Both the position numbers and the translations under genes were made by a program. The notes under the pieces are model-generated. The model was not told the origin of the DNA. It saw only the letters and a list, made by a program, of their open reading frames with translations, and ran no database searches. Positions 1-11,772 of a stretch of 64,000 nucleotides of DNA are shown one piece after another; the stretch's first letter is position 1, and the number at the start of each line of letters is the position of its first letter. The stretch is from positions 75,640,791 to 75,704,790 of the forward strand of contig NC_089584.1 in NCBI RefSeq assembly GCF_019320115.1, given 5' to 3'. Origin of the DNA: Miscanthus floridulus (lineage: Eukaryota > Streptophyta > Magnoliopsida > Poales > Poaceae).

Positions 1-212
1 TCGACTCAACCCTCACCACACACCCAAGACACATGCCGAGATCTCCCCAAGTTATCACCAGTTTTAGCAGCACCATGTGCCTTAGCCACTCACAAACAAT
101 CATCCACCAAGCATCACATCATAGATACAATGCATAGTAGAAGTAAGCAATAAGTAGTAAGCGAGCATCTAGCCTATCAGTGGGTGTGTAGGGGTAAAGG
201 TTGTGTCAAGGT
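1..212 (-). repeat. Left LTR of element C, inner part (U5 side)
   Basis: This stretch is repeated at 58953-59164 with only scattered substitutions. There it is continuous with 58384-58952 and, across the Tat B insertion, with 25913-26661, a sequence that begins at a TG just beyond a tRNA-iMet primer-binding site. I therefore read it as the interior of a Tekay-type LTR whose outer end is at 22849. It has no coding content. The LTR boundary lies left of the window. Confidence 0.55.
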
Positions 213-2850
213 CATAGTTTTTAAGGCATCGCCTAGGTGATGACTAGTCATCCGAGCAGATTTTCAAGCCTAGCATCACTGTCGCCACATCCTCCTAGTG
301 TATGGCATTGCCTCACGATTGAAGTCATCCTTCTTGCTAAGGTGGATGCCGTAGGATGAAAAGGCATGGGAAAAGAGCGGCGTCGCATGCTCAAGGGGGC
401 AGGAAAAGAGCGGCATGATGCCCTCGCATGGGAAAAAGCAGCGGCGCCGCGCCAACACCGCCCGCTAAAGGCTCCCAATCCCCATTGCCTCTGAGAGAGT
501 GAGGGAGGGGAAAGGAAGGAGAAAGCAAGAGAGGAGACAGCAGTTGTGCACCTCAAATCTAGTAGTGGCGGCGGCGTAGGCGACTGCCCCATGCGAGTCT
601 ATCCTAGCCATGTGAGGGCGCCCGTCCACTTGACTCTGCTCCATGTAGCGACTGCTCCATTCAATCGTGAGACTTCGACAGTCTACTCCATTCGTGACTC
701 TATCCCCATCCATGACCAAATCTCACTCCATCCACCACGAGCCATGGCCGATCCAGTGTTGTCCATTTTCACAAATGATTCCAGCCCTGCGACTCTGCTC
801 TACTCCGCACAACTAGCAAGTATATCCTCCCCTCCTCTTTCCTATGTTGCTCACTGTGGCTCTGCTCTTCCTCCCCCTTCTTCCTCTGCTCTTCCTCCCC
901 CTCGTTCTCATGCTCTGCTCCTTCTTGTACCCCTTTGATGTACTTTGCTCTCTCTGTTGTGCTCCTTTCTCCTATTTATTCTATGTAGAGTTTGGTAGTT
1001 GGAATGGATAGCTCACAAGTGTGTTCCTTTCTGTCTGATGTGGTTGCCTAATTGTTGTGAATAATTAATATATGATTGACTTCTTGTTTGTTTGATGTTT
1101 GAACTTTGCTGCATAAGAGAGAATAATTTATTGATCTATGTCGTTGACCCATTGTTATATGTGCCCCTGAGGCTCTGATGGTGAACACTAGTATAAAAAT
1201 GCCTAATTGCCTATGTCTATTACATGTACATGTACTGGTTGTCTGCTAGTATTTTTTCTGACACTTGCCATTGCCAACTTGCTACTTTTCTAATGCTAGA
1301 TTACTATCACTGTTTCACTACTTAGATTAGATTGCTACAAGCTGCATCGAGTACTCAATCTCCTCAATTTTTAATTAATCTTTTGGTTCTTTCTATGCAG
1401 CACAAACCAATAGGAAAGAATGGCAAGTCCACCTTCTATCAATAATGAGAACTATGATCCTAAGGTAGACAAAGCAAGAAAGGCCAACTCAAATTATCTA
1501 GGCTAGAAGTATGGATATTGGGCAAACCTTCAGAAGCTAGATAAGGTGACATGTACTCTTTGTGACACTGAGGTTTCTAGAGGGATAAAAAGGTTGAAGC
1601 AGCATCTGGCAGGTGGATATGGAGATGCAAAAATGTGTCCTAAGACCACCACTGCCATTAGGAAGGAGATGAGAGATTACTTGGAATCCAATAAGAGGAT
1701 GTGGCCATTGTTCAACGAAGAGGGTGATGAGCCACATGAGGAACCAACAGATGTGGTGGTGGTGGATGCAGTAGCAGCCCCAGTAGCTAGAGCTGAATTT
1801 GTTCAAGTTGAAGACACTACACCTGTAGAATCCCAAGCTTCCAAGGTGCAGCCAAGTTTAGGGACTATAGCAAAACAAAGGCATGCAAATTATTTATTCA
1901 AGCCTACTACAGCAAGCAATACAAAGGCAAAGCCAAAGGTTAACAAGTCAATTGTTGAGATGCTTTGGAAAACACCTGAAGAACTTGTTAATGAAAGGCA
2001 TAAAGGATGTTCTTAGCCAACAATTCCAGCCAAGATAAGGACCAAATTGGAGAAGCACTATGTGGATTAGCAGTGGGCCTTGTGGTTCTATGAGTGTGGT
2101 GTGCCATTTAATGCAGCAGCAGCAAGACAATTTGAGATTGTAGTTGAGGCAACTACACAATTTGGTTCAGGTTACAAGCCTCCCACTCCCTATATGTTAG
2201 GTGAACCTTTGCTTAAGGATGCTGAGAAATTGACCAGTTCTATGACGGAGGAACATGAGCAGGCCTAGAAGATGTATGGCTACACACTTATGTCAAATGG
2301 CTAGACTGATAAGAGAGGTCGCCATTTGATCAACTTCCTTGTGAATAGCCTTGTGGGGACTTATTTCTTGGAGTCTGTTGATGCATCAAGAGAGGTACAT
2401 GATGCATTTATGCTTGTTGATTTACTAGAGGAAATACAAGGTGGTTCAAGTTATCACTGATAATGGAGCTAATTACAAGGCAGCTAGTAGAATTCTAATG
2501 GAAAGGATTCCTATGGTGTATTGGAGCCCATGTGTTGCACACTGCTTGGATCTTATGCTGGAAGAGATAGGGAACTTGAAGGAATTTAAGAAGCCCATTG
2601 CAAGAGCCAAACGTGTCACAACTTTCATCTATAGGCATAGAAGAATTCTTAGTTTGATGGGAGAAAAGATAGGGGCTGATCTTGTGAGACCTGCAGCCAC
2701 TCGATTTGCCACCTCTTTCCTCACTTTAAAAAGTTTGCACAAGCATAGAGATGCTTTGAAGGCTTTATTTGTTAGTGAAGAAGGGTTGTGGAACAAATTG
2801 GCAAAAACTATAGCCGATCAAGAAGTGCACAACACTATGCTCTCTATGGA
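213..2850 (+). mobile_element. hAT-family DNA transposon, 3'-truncated (copy 1)
   Basis: The left end begins at CATAGTTTTTAAGGC, followed by a short imperfect palindrome (GCCTAGGTGATGACTAGTCATC), resembling the subterminal ends of grass hAT elements. A CT-rich leader (~800-960), a probable intron ending TTTCTATGCAG at 1400, and a BED/DUF659 transposase frame follow. The transposase stops abruptly near 2850, where an antisense Tat gag begins; the dimerisation domain and right terminal repeat are absent. The same junction occurs near 60549, so it formed before the block was duplicated. The exact left terminus and its 8-bp target duplication are not certain. Confidence 0.65.
1420..2850 (+). pseudogene. 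hAT transposase (BED zinc finger + DUF659), broken
   Basis: The ATG at 1420 follows a good splice acceptor (TTTCTATGCAG at 1387-1400). The frame reads a BED-type finger (C-T-L-C-D then H...C around 1546-1630), a low-complexity linker, then a DUF659 region from about 2075 (GTYFLES, VITDNGANY, WSPCVAHCLDLMLEEIG, TRFATSFLTL). These are hallmarks of plant hAT transposases, which excise and reinsert DNA by a DDE-type RNase-H-fold mechanism. In-frame TAG codons lie near 1504, 2014, 2068, 2266 and 2302. A frameshift near 2437 precedes VVQVITDNG. The hAT C-terminal dimerisation domain is missing because the frame runs into foreign DNA at about 2850. Non-functional. Confidence 0.85.
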
Positions 2851-4142
2851 ACTCCTTAGCCAAGCCAAGGCGGTCCTTCATCTTGTGCTTGGCGTTCTTA
2901 TGGAGAGGGCACAGGCCTTCGAGGATCTTCTTATACTACTCATCGTAGTTGCAATTGGCGCGAGGTTCTTTGACAATGGCAATGATGTGGTTTGGTCAGT
3001 GGTGGCGATATTGATTAGATTTGGACCCTTCTGGCTGATCATGGCCATTGTCCCGATGGTAACTGCGATCGTCATAGCAGCGGTTGGTTTGGCACCGATC
3101 ATCAGGGAGATCATCGTTGTGGCGAGTTGGGCGATGAGTGCCCAGATCCTCATTGAAGTGCACTTTGGCTTCTTTAGTGTCGGCATACTGGTTGGCGGTC
3201 GTAATCATCTCGCCAATCTCTGTGGGTGGCTTGTGGTTGAACTTGGAGTGGAGATCTTTTTGATGGAGTCCTCGAACAAAGGCGGTGATAACCTCAGCTT
3301 CCATGATGTTGGGAATAGAATTCCTCATCTCAAAAAAGTATCTAATGTAGCTACGGAGGAGCTCGGATGGTTTCTAGTAGATGCGGTTCAAGTCATGCTT
3401 GGTGCCCGGCTGAGTACACGTAGCCATGTAGTTGTCGGTGAAGACCTTTTCTAGCTCTTCTCAGGATCCGATGGAGTCCAAGGCAAGGCTTGTGAACTAG
3501 TTCATTGCGGTTGGTGTGAGCATGATGGGAAGATAATTTGCCATGACACTGGTATCTCCTCTAGTGGCGCGCACAGCAGTGGCGTAAGCTTGTAGCCACT
3601 ATGTGTGGTTCATCCATCCCTTGTAGGGCTTGACCCTAGTGATTTTGAAACCACTAGGCCACTAGAGAGTTTGGAGTGCCCTCATGAATGCTAGGGGCCC
3701 TTCAGGATTGTCGGTGCCATGATCTGTAGTGTTGCCGGCATTGAGCGGCTCAAGAGCTGAGTCCGGGTTATCAAACTCTTGCTTGTACTCTTGACAGAGG
3801 CGTACTTCTTCTTCATGATGACTGAAATGGCGCTCATCGATACATCATCGCGTGTCTCAGAGATTGTTGAGGTGCGCTCGAACATCCTGGTTGACCTCCT
3901 GGTCATGTAGGCATGGGTGTTCGATGCGGTTGCCCCTAACTCCCTTGGAGGAGGTGGCTGTTGTCATGGTGCTAGTTGGTGAAATGACTTGGGTGGCGAT
4001 CAGATCTTGGAGCGGCTGCTCAACGAATTGAGCTTGTGGAGTATGAAGGCCTCTGATCCTGGCAAATCTCGTTGACTTGGCAGTACGCCACTTTAAGCAT
4101 GGCAGTGACCTTAGCGACCTCCGATGTCTATGGGAGCCAGAC
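2850..4142 (-). pseudogene. Tat A gag, C-terminal two thirds (copy 1)
   Basis: On the minus strand this reads as the gag polyprotein of a Tat-lineage Ty3/gypsy element: a segment with AFVRGLHQKDLHSKF and TIGEMITTANQYAD-like text (about 3330-3000), then YKKILEGLCPLHKNAKHKMKD near 2930-2860. The N-terminal part (EVAKVAAMLK..., about 4110-3850) is split from the rest of gag at 16961-17940 by Tekay A. Several frameshifts and TAG codons break it. It ends at the hAT junction near 2850, so pol and the 3' LTR of Tat A are lost. Gag would form the virus-like particle. Classification as Tat rests on motif resemblance to grass RIRE2/Retand-type gag. Confidence 0.75.
4138..4142. repeat. Candidate decayed target-site duplication of Tekay A (left)
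   Basis: CAGAC abuts the left LTR. The right LTR is followed by TGGGC (16961-16965), and the duplicated copy has CAGGC at 61833-61837. All three are compatible with an ancestral CGGGC changed by C-to-T or G-to-A transitions. The insertion site is inside Tat A gag, which resumes on the other side. Confidence 0.45.
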
Positions 4143-7100
4143 TGTCGCACTCAATTTTGCATAGCAAAACCAAGTACTCATATATGTGCGCCCAGGATGT
4201 CCAAACACACACATATATCACAAATTGCAATAGTATCAAAGTAAAGTACTTATTACTTCGTATATCTCATCATAAAGTTAATACAAAGTTTGCTCAATGG
4301 CAATATTATTACAATCACAGCGGAATAACTAGCCCAAACTGCCACAGGGACTCCAACTGGTGAACGTCTCCCTAGTAGTCCCGGACATCCTCTGGGACCT
4401 CTTCATATCCATTATTTGTTACCCATTTGGGATTTTCATTGGATGTAAAGCAAGTGTAAGCTCGCCATGCTTAGCAAGTATATCAAAGGGATCTATGAGG
4501 CTCAAAAGGCTTGACACTGTTTGACTATGGTTCACAATTTTAGTTGGTCAAATTTTTGTATCTTGAATCACTACTTTAATGAACAGTCCCAATTCCCAAG
4601 TGATATTAAAGTATAGTCAAATTTATCTCAATTCCCAACCATCCACCACCCACAGTAACCACTAATCTTGAAGGATCCAGACTGCTCGTATCCGTGAGCA
4701 CGGCTGTTATAACAGGTTAAATATTTCTATAGAAATTGTACATCTTTACCCACCGAGCCGTGATTCCCAATGCCAGGGTTCGCGAGGCCCACTGCACCTC
4801 TTCCCAGGAAGTGTGGCAGGGTTTCACTATGAAACCCTTAGCTAGTCGCATTAACAAGTTGTAGCTATTAAGGAGTGGCACACATGGGCATCATAGCACG
4901 GTGCACACATCCTAGCAAAAAAAGGAAAGATACCCTCTTACCCTTACTGGAAGCTACAAATGAGCTAGTACAATCAGTTAATAGGTTCAAGTCAGAGCCA
5001 TATGACACTCGAGGTTGTACGGAACCTCCTAGGTTGCCGCTTCAGGATTAAGTCCTTATGGAGAGGCACTAGAGTACTCGACCCCATACTCTAGCCCCTA
5101 TCTGTTACTACAAAGCTTCATTTTATCACATTGCATATAGCCTTTAGTCATGTTTAACAATTATTTTATGTTAAGCGCTATAGCATCTATCCAAAATGCC
5201 TACCCAAAATCCATAGGTATCAAGGATATGTGGTACAAGTAATCATCTAGGTGAAGTCCTTAAAGGTATTTCAAATTAAACACATGCATGAAAATGAATG
5301 GTAATAGTTCATAGGTAACAAGGGGCCTTTGGTACGCTTGCCTTCCCCAAAGTTGTCCTAGAAGTACTGCTGATCCTGCTGTGGGTCTTCTATCACCTCA
5401 AATGGCTCACCCTCTAATCGTGTTCCAATCACCAATCAAGCATCATTCTAATCATTACATGCATACAAGATAGACTTCTATTAGAACAGTACACCAAACA
5501 GTAAAACATAAGTTGAAAAGCTCATAAATCTATTCTACGTATTGCTCTAAACATGTGAGCGAAAGAATCACTCAAATCAGACTTAAAACGCGAAAGCTAT
5601 GCATGAAATAAGGTGTAATGGCATTCCTGTAAATAAACTGAACCTATTTTTGAATTAAAACAATTAAAAATATGCATATACACGGTTATAGGACTACGGG
5701 TACTAATTCTAGAAAATACAGGGGCCTAACCGAATAAAAACAGGACTAATATGCTATTACTTTGAATTAAAATGGACTGCGGGTTGAATCTATGAAAACA
5801 GAAGGGTCTTTCTGCAAATCTATAAGTGGCTTGACTGTGGGTTGACCGCGGCGCTGACTAGATGACACATGGCGCTCTGGGGTTGGATCGGTGCACCACA
5901 TGGCTTAGTGCATCGACTGACGTGGCTTTGTGGCTGGGGTCTATGGGTCCATGGTGGACCAGTTATGATCCAACTGATATGGTTGGATCTAGACCATCTA
6001 GTGCCGATCAGATGCCATAGGAGGCACAATGAGTCCTACGCCTCTGCATAGGGACACCAGTGAGCATGCCATGGCCGCCAACAAGGCTACCATGGTGGCG
6101 AACTTCTGGTACGGTGGTTCTGACCATTCCTGAGATAACCAAGCGCACCTAAATGATCTACGAGATCCCGCGAACACAACGGATACGCTACCGATGCGAG
6201 GAACACGATGGAGTGTTGAGCCCATGGTGGCGCCATGGCTGGCAAGTCTAGAGGTCACCGGTATGGCATTCCAAGGCATGAAATCATGAATGGAAGGCAT
6301 GGAAAGGTTGGGGAGCTCACCGCGAGTCGGATGAAGGGGTCTGCGACATCTGGAAGGCCTCCGAAGGGGTGGTTCGTCGATGGCGGCGGCTGGAGAGAGA
6401 GTAAGTGGCACGGGTGAGGGAGAATCCAAGAAATCTGTGACCAAGTCATGAAATTGGAGGTACCTAAATGCGTGGGGAAGCATGGTGGATCTCCGGGTGG
6501 CGTCGGCGTCGAGAAGTGGGGCGCTGGTATGGTGAATTTGCCGGCGGTGTGGAATTGGACTGCGAGTAGAGGATGGGAGAGGGAAAGGGTTGGCACGGAG
6601 CTTTATAGGTTGGGCAGTGCATGGAAAAAGGAAGGGGAGCGAGAAGATTTGGGCAGGATTGGTCGCCTGCCATATGTGGGCGATGGCGGTGGCTTTCCAT
6701 GCCGGCAGCGCCAACGGCGGCGGTGGAGAAAGGAAAGTGTGCCGAGAAAAGAAAGGAAATGCTGGGGAAGAAGAAAGGAAAGGTGCTGACACATGGGCCT
6801 AGTGCGCAGCGAGAGAGGGAGAGTAGACGGGCAGCGCGTGTAGGCGATGAAGGCCGAGCGGAGCAGGCTAGGCTAGGCCACGCGGTGTGGTTGCGGTGTG
6901 CGCGTGGGAGAAGAAGGGAGGCGCGCGGAGCAGGCCGACGTGGGCAGGCCATGCGGGAGGAAAGGAAAAGGGAGGAAGGGGAGGTACGGCTGGGCCACCA
7001 GCGTGCCAGTGTAGGAAGGAAGAGAAAAGGGGCTAGGCCAAAACCTAGGGTTGGGCTGAAAATGGAATAAAGGTAAATTTTTCAAAAACAAATCCATTTC

Positions 7101-7345
7101 CAAATCTATTTTTCAATACTAAGCCAAATTCAAATGGAATTTGAATTCAACTTCAAATCAACTAGCCCTACACTCAACCAAAAATAATATGCTTCGGCAT
7201 GAATGCAACAAACATGTTTCTAAACCTTATAGTTTATTTTATTTATCCAATATTTATTATTTGGCCTAAGTTAAAAAATACCTAGAAAATTTAATAAAGG
7301 CTAAGAATTAATTGCTAATTTGTAGTAAAATTTTTGGGTGTTACA
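4143..7345 (-). repeat. Tekay A 3' LTR
   Basis: 3203 bp, bounded TGTCGCAC... and ...GGGTGTTACA on the plus strand (TG...CA). It matches 13762-16960 over its full length and 61838-64000 as far as that copy is visible. In a sampled 90-bp stretch (from ~4321) it is closer to the 61838 copy (about 6 differences) than to its own partner LTR (about 11), which fits duplication of the block after insertion. It holds an AT-rich section at the U5 side and a GC/purine-rich section around 6230-7050. Confidence 0.9.
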
Positions 7346-7362
7346 AACCTACCCCCCTTAAG
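7346..7362 (-). other. Tekay A polypurine tract
   Basis: On the element strand, CTTAAGGGGGGTAGGTT lies immediately before the 3' LTR. This is the primer for plus-strand DNA synthesis. It is preceded by a CTCGAGGACGAGATTCATCTTAAG segment that is conserved at the same place in Tekay B (about 50032-50063) and element C (22850-22885). Confidence 0.85.
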
Positions 7363-10300
7363 ATGAATCTCGTCCTCGAGATTTGGATAGTTCAAAGAGA
7401 TTGGGATAGTCAATTCTCAGATCTTCCTCTCTTTCCTGAGTTGCCTCATCCACAGAGTGTCTGTTCCACTAAACCTTGCACATTCTTATTATCTTGCTCC
7501 TTGTGATTCTCTCCACTGTTTCCAAGATTCTCACTGCATATTTCTTGTATGATAGATCCCCTTGGATATCCAGTTCTTCCAAAGGTAGTTGTTCCTCAGG
7601 TACTCTCAAACATTTCTTAAGTTGCGATGCATGGAAGACATCATGAACACCTAAAAGCTGCTTCGGTAATTCTAGCTAGTAAGCAACTTCTCCTCTCCTA
7701 TTGATGATCTTGAATGGTCCCACATACCTAGGTGACAACTTTCCCTTGGTATGAAATCTCTTAACTCCCTTCATAGGTGATACTTTGAGATAAACAAAGA
7801 CACCAAGTTCACTCCAAATCTCTTCTTCTCATGTCCACATAGCTTTTCTATCGAGACTGTGCAACCTTCAAGTTTTGCCTTATTGTTTGTACTTGTTTTT
7901 CTGCCAGTTGCAAAACATCTGGTCCAAAGACTTGACTTTCCCCCATTTGATTCCAAAACAATGGGGTTCTACACTTTCTGCCATACAATGCCTCAAACAG
8001 TGCCATCTTAAGACTCTTTGGGTAGCTATTATTATTGGAGAATTCGGCATAGGGCAAACTTTTATCCCAACTTGTCCCATACTATAGAGCACAAGCTCTT
8101 AGCATATCCTCTAAGATCTAATTTGTTCTCTTGATCTATCCATCTATTTGAGGATGGTAAGCTGAGCTAAAGTTCAACTTTGTATCCATGGACTCATGCA
8201 ATTTCTGCCAAAAATGTGATGTGAACTATGTACCCCTATCTGAAATAATCTTCTTTGGTACTCCATGTAAACATACAATCCTTTCCATGTATAACTCTAC
8301 CAACTTTGCACCCAAATAAGTTATCTTGACCAGGATGAAGTGTGCCACTTTTGTCAGCTGGTCTACAATTACCCAGATAGAGTCAAATCCTCTCTGTGTA
8401 TGGGTAATCCAACTATAAAGTCCATTCCAACTTCTTCCCATTTCCACTCAGGTATCTTCATAGGTTGTAGCAAACCTGTTGGCCTTTGATGTTCTGCTTT
8501 TACTCTTTGGCACGTGTCACATATGGCCACATGTTCAGCTACATCTCTCTTTAATCCATACCACTAGTATCTCTCTTTAAGATCAAGATACATTTTAGTA
8601 CTCCCTGGGTGTATGGAATAGGTTGAGTCATGAGCTTCCCTCAAAATAGACTCCCTAATAAATTTCACTTCTGGCACACAAATCCTTTTGCCAAACCATA
8701 TTGTCCCATGATCATCCATGTGGAATCCTAGGGCTTTACCATACGTTCCGCAATATCCTTGATCCTCTCATCATTCAGCTGTCCCTTACGAATCTCTTGT
8801 TCCAGAGTAGGTTCTACCTCTAACTCCATGGTGTTAGCCACAATACCCAAATTTAGGTATTTGAACTCCTCACACAACTCTTTAGGTAGTTGAGTTGTAT
8901 AGGCCATGTTCACATAACTCCTACTCAAGGCGTGTGCTACAACATTAGTCTTTCCTAGGTGATAGTGTATATCCAAATCATAATCCTTGATTAACTCTAG
9001 CCATCTGTGCTGCCTCAGATTTAGATATGACTGTGTGAATATGTACTTCAAACTCTTATGGTCCGTATAAATCTCACACTTATGACCAATCAGGTAATGC
9101 CTCCATATCTTGAGAGCATGTACCACAGCTGCTAACTCCAGATCATGAGTTGGATAATTTAACTCATGTTTTCTCAGCTATCTAGATTCATAGGTAACAA
9201 CTCTGCCTTCTTGCATAAGAACGCCGCCTAGACCTTGCCGTGAGGCATCACAATAGATGGAGAAGCTTTTGGTGAGATCAGGTAAGATGAGCACTAGGGC
9301 AGAAGTCAGTCTCTTCTTCAACTCCTCAAAACTGTCCTGACATTGCTTAGTCCATACAAATTTGGCATTCTTCTCTAACAAAGCAGTCATGGGCTTGGCT
9401 AACTTAGAGAATCCCTCGATGAATCTCCTATAGTACCCAGCCATACCCAGAAAACTCCAAATCTCACTCACATCCTTAGGTGGCTTCCAACTCAACACAT
9501 CTCTAACCTTCTTGGGATCTACTGCTACTCCTCCATTAGAGATTATGTGACCAAGGAAAGATACTTCTTTTAGCCAAAACTCACATTTGCTAAACTTGGC
9601 ATAAAGCTGATGTTCTCTAAGCTTCTGCAACACCAACCTCAAATGTTCTTCATGTTCTTCTTCATTCTTAGAGTACACTAATATGTCATCAATGAACACA
9701 ATGACAAACTTGTCAAGGTACTCCATGAACACTTTGTTCATCAGATACATGAAGTAAGCAGGTGCATTTGTTAGACCAAAGAATATGACTGTGAACTCAT
9801 ACAATCCATATTGGGTCACAAAAGTAGTTTTGGGGATGTCAATACGTCTTATTCTCAACTGATGGTATCTAGATCGAAGGTCGATCTTGGAAAACACACA
9901 AGCCCCTTTCAATTGGTCAAATAGGTCATCAATTCTAGGTAGTGGGTACTTGTTCTTAATTGTGACCTCATTAAGTAACCTATAATCTATGCACATTCTT
10001 TGTGTACCATCTTTCTTCTCTACAAACAGTACTGGTGCACCCCAAGGTGAAGAACTAGGTTGAACATGACCCTTATCTTACAATTTCCTTATTTGTTTCT
10101 TAAGTTCTGCTAATTCATTCACTCCCATTCTATAGGGTCTCTTAGCTATGGGTGCAGTTCCGGGTAAAAGTTCAATTATAAACTCAATGTCTCGTTTAGG
10201 TGGCATACCTAGTAATTCCTCAGGGAAGACATCTGGATACTCATTTACTATCCTTATATCCTCTAAGGTTGTGCCCTCCAACTGATTAACCTGGCAGATT

Positions 10301-10722
10301 TCTGCAGCTAACTGTGTTGCCACATACTCAATTTTCTCCCCGGATGGAGTGGTAAGATTCACGGAGCTATTGCCACAATTAATAACTGCCTTCTATAATC
10401 TTAACCAATCCATACCCAAGATGACACCAATACCAGATGAGTTTATGACTACAAGGTTTGCTTGAAATTCTACCCCCCTTATGCTGAGACTAGTAGCTAA
10501 GCATATCCACTCTACTTTCATTTCCCCTCCAGGTGAGCTTACTAACATGTGTTTCTTCATAACACTTACTGGAATACCATGCTTCTTTATAAATGTATAT
10601 GCTATGAAGGAATGTGAAGCACCAGAATCAAAAAGTACTATAGCTAAGTTTAAGTTGACCGGAAACATACCGATCACCGCATCTGGTGCCTCCTGAGCTG
10701 TTTCAGCAGTCACATGATTCAC
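7358..10722 (-). pseudogene. pol: Tekay A pol: protease, RT, RNase H, integrase, chromodomain
   Basis: Domains in order on the minus strand: aspartic protease with LFDSGASHSF (about 10640-10610); RT from about 10150 with [34 protein letters not shown] and the catalytic FIDDILVY (about 9700); RNase H with [17 protein letters not shown] and YTDHKSLKY (to about 9000); integrase with CDTCQRVKAEH (about 8530), WVIVDQLTK and IISDRGT (about 8230), YHPQ; and a C-terminal chromodomain (about 7560-7390). The integrase catalytic Glu after HPQxDGQ reads as Lys (about 8130). At least five in-frame TAG/TAA codons and several frameshifts occur. The family encodes replication and integration functions; this copy is dead. 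Confidence 0.88.
7390..7560 (-). other. Tekay A integrase chromodomain region
   Basis: After an LELPKQLLGVHDVFHASQLKKC segment (the conserved GPY-type/VFHVSxLKK block of chromovirus integrase), the minus strand reads Y-A-V-R-I-L-E-T-V-E-R, then V-stop-W-N-R-H-S-V-D-E-A-T, and ends before L-F-E-L-S-K-S. This is the order expected of a chromovirus chromodomain (first aromatic cage region, W-x-x-H, ATWE-like). Known chromodomains of this type steer integration by binding chromatin, classically methylated H3K9. The TWE position reads T-Q-E and one stop is present. Confidence 0.65.
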
Positions 10723-10739
10723 CTTCCCCCAAACATAAT

Positions 10740-11772
10740 TATGCTATGTGTTAGCCGTCCTCTTGGGGCATCTGTTGGAGTAATGTCCTGGCTCTCCACA
10801 ATTGAAGCATTTATTATCATTAACTGCGTTTGGCGCTTTTGGTGGGCCATTCTTCTGTGGAGCATTTGGGGCATTGTTCCTCATAGGTACATTGTTGGAC
10901 TGCTGCTGACGCTGAGCTAGTGCCTTGTACTATTGCTGCTACTGCTGTGCATGCTGGGGTTGCTGGTTGTGGTTGACTGGACCTGACTGACCTTGATAGC
11001 GCTGCTGAGATTAAGCTTGTTGAGGATTGGCACAGAAGTGAGAGTTGCTCCTAGATTACTGTCCTTAAAACTTCCTCTTTTTGTCCTCCATCTGGCGACG
11101 CTTGTTCTTGATCACTAAAGCCTTATCCACAAGCTGCTGACAGTTAGCAAAAGTATGAGACAACAACTGGTACTGGAGACCATCATTTAGGCCCTCCATA
11201 AACAACTCCTGCCTCTTCTCGTCCTCATCTACCTCAGTTGGTGCATACTATGACAATTGTATGAACTTGTCATGATATTCAGCAACAGTCATGCTCCCCT
11301 GCTTGAGAGCCAAGAACTACTTCTTTAGCTTCATCAGTCCCACAGGCATGCGGTGAGAGCGGAAGGCACTGTGGAACTCGGCCCAAGTGATGGGATTAGC
11401 TTCGGTACGGCCAAAGCGGAATGAGTCCGACCAATCCAGTGCAGCTCCTAGCAACTGTCCAGAAGCATATAGAACCTTCTCCTTATCATCACACCGGGCA
11501 ATCTCCAGTTGCCTCTCAATGGCACATAGCCAGTCATCAGCCTGGAGTGGGTCGGTAGAATGCTTGAATACAGGTGGGTGTCCTTTTAGGAACTCTCCCC
11601 TCTTATCTCTAACATGAGGGGGTGCATTCCCATTCCCTTGACCCATGTTCTGCATATTCTGGGCCATCTACTGAAGCAACTATGTCTGCATCATCATCAG
11701 CTGCTCCTTGGTGACTAGAGGGGGTGGTGGCAGGTCCTCGCCTCTCTAGTTGTTCCTCCTAGTGTTCACCAT
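10740..11772 (-). pseudogene. gag: Tekay A gag
   Basis: Starts at ATG 11772 (M-V-N-T-R-R-N-N), directly after CATCTACAG. A retrotransposon gag core follows: GHPPVFKHSTDPLQADDWL, then LDWSDSF and ITWAEFHSAFRSHRMPVG (about 11590-11330), then Q-rich sequence and a CCHC zinc knuckle CFNCGEPGHYSNRC at 10809-10768. The frame continues into protease, as in single gag-pol chromovirus ORFs. About a dozen in-frame stops are all TAG or TAA, mostly where Q is expected (for instance in the Q-rich run near 10930-10990). Gag packages the RNA; this copy cannot make a full product. Confidence 0.87.

Noticed and set aside
546..938. 130-codon plus-strand frame upstream of the hAT transposase
   Set aside because: CT-rich leader composition; the frame is broken in the copy at 59500-59900 and no domain is recognisable.
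3142..3454. Hydrophobic plus-strand segments suggesting a membrane protein gene
   Set aside because: They are antisense to Tat gag; kept only as the chimeric-frame observation.
5998..7103. Overlapping open frames on both strands in the Tekay A LTR (also 15600-16690)
   Set aside because: GC/purine-rich LTR sequence; frames lack domains and are not kept consistently between the LTR copies.
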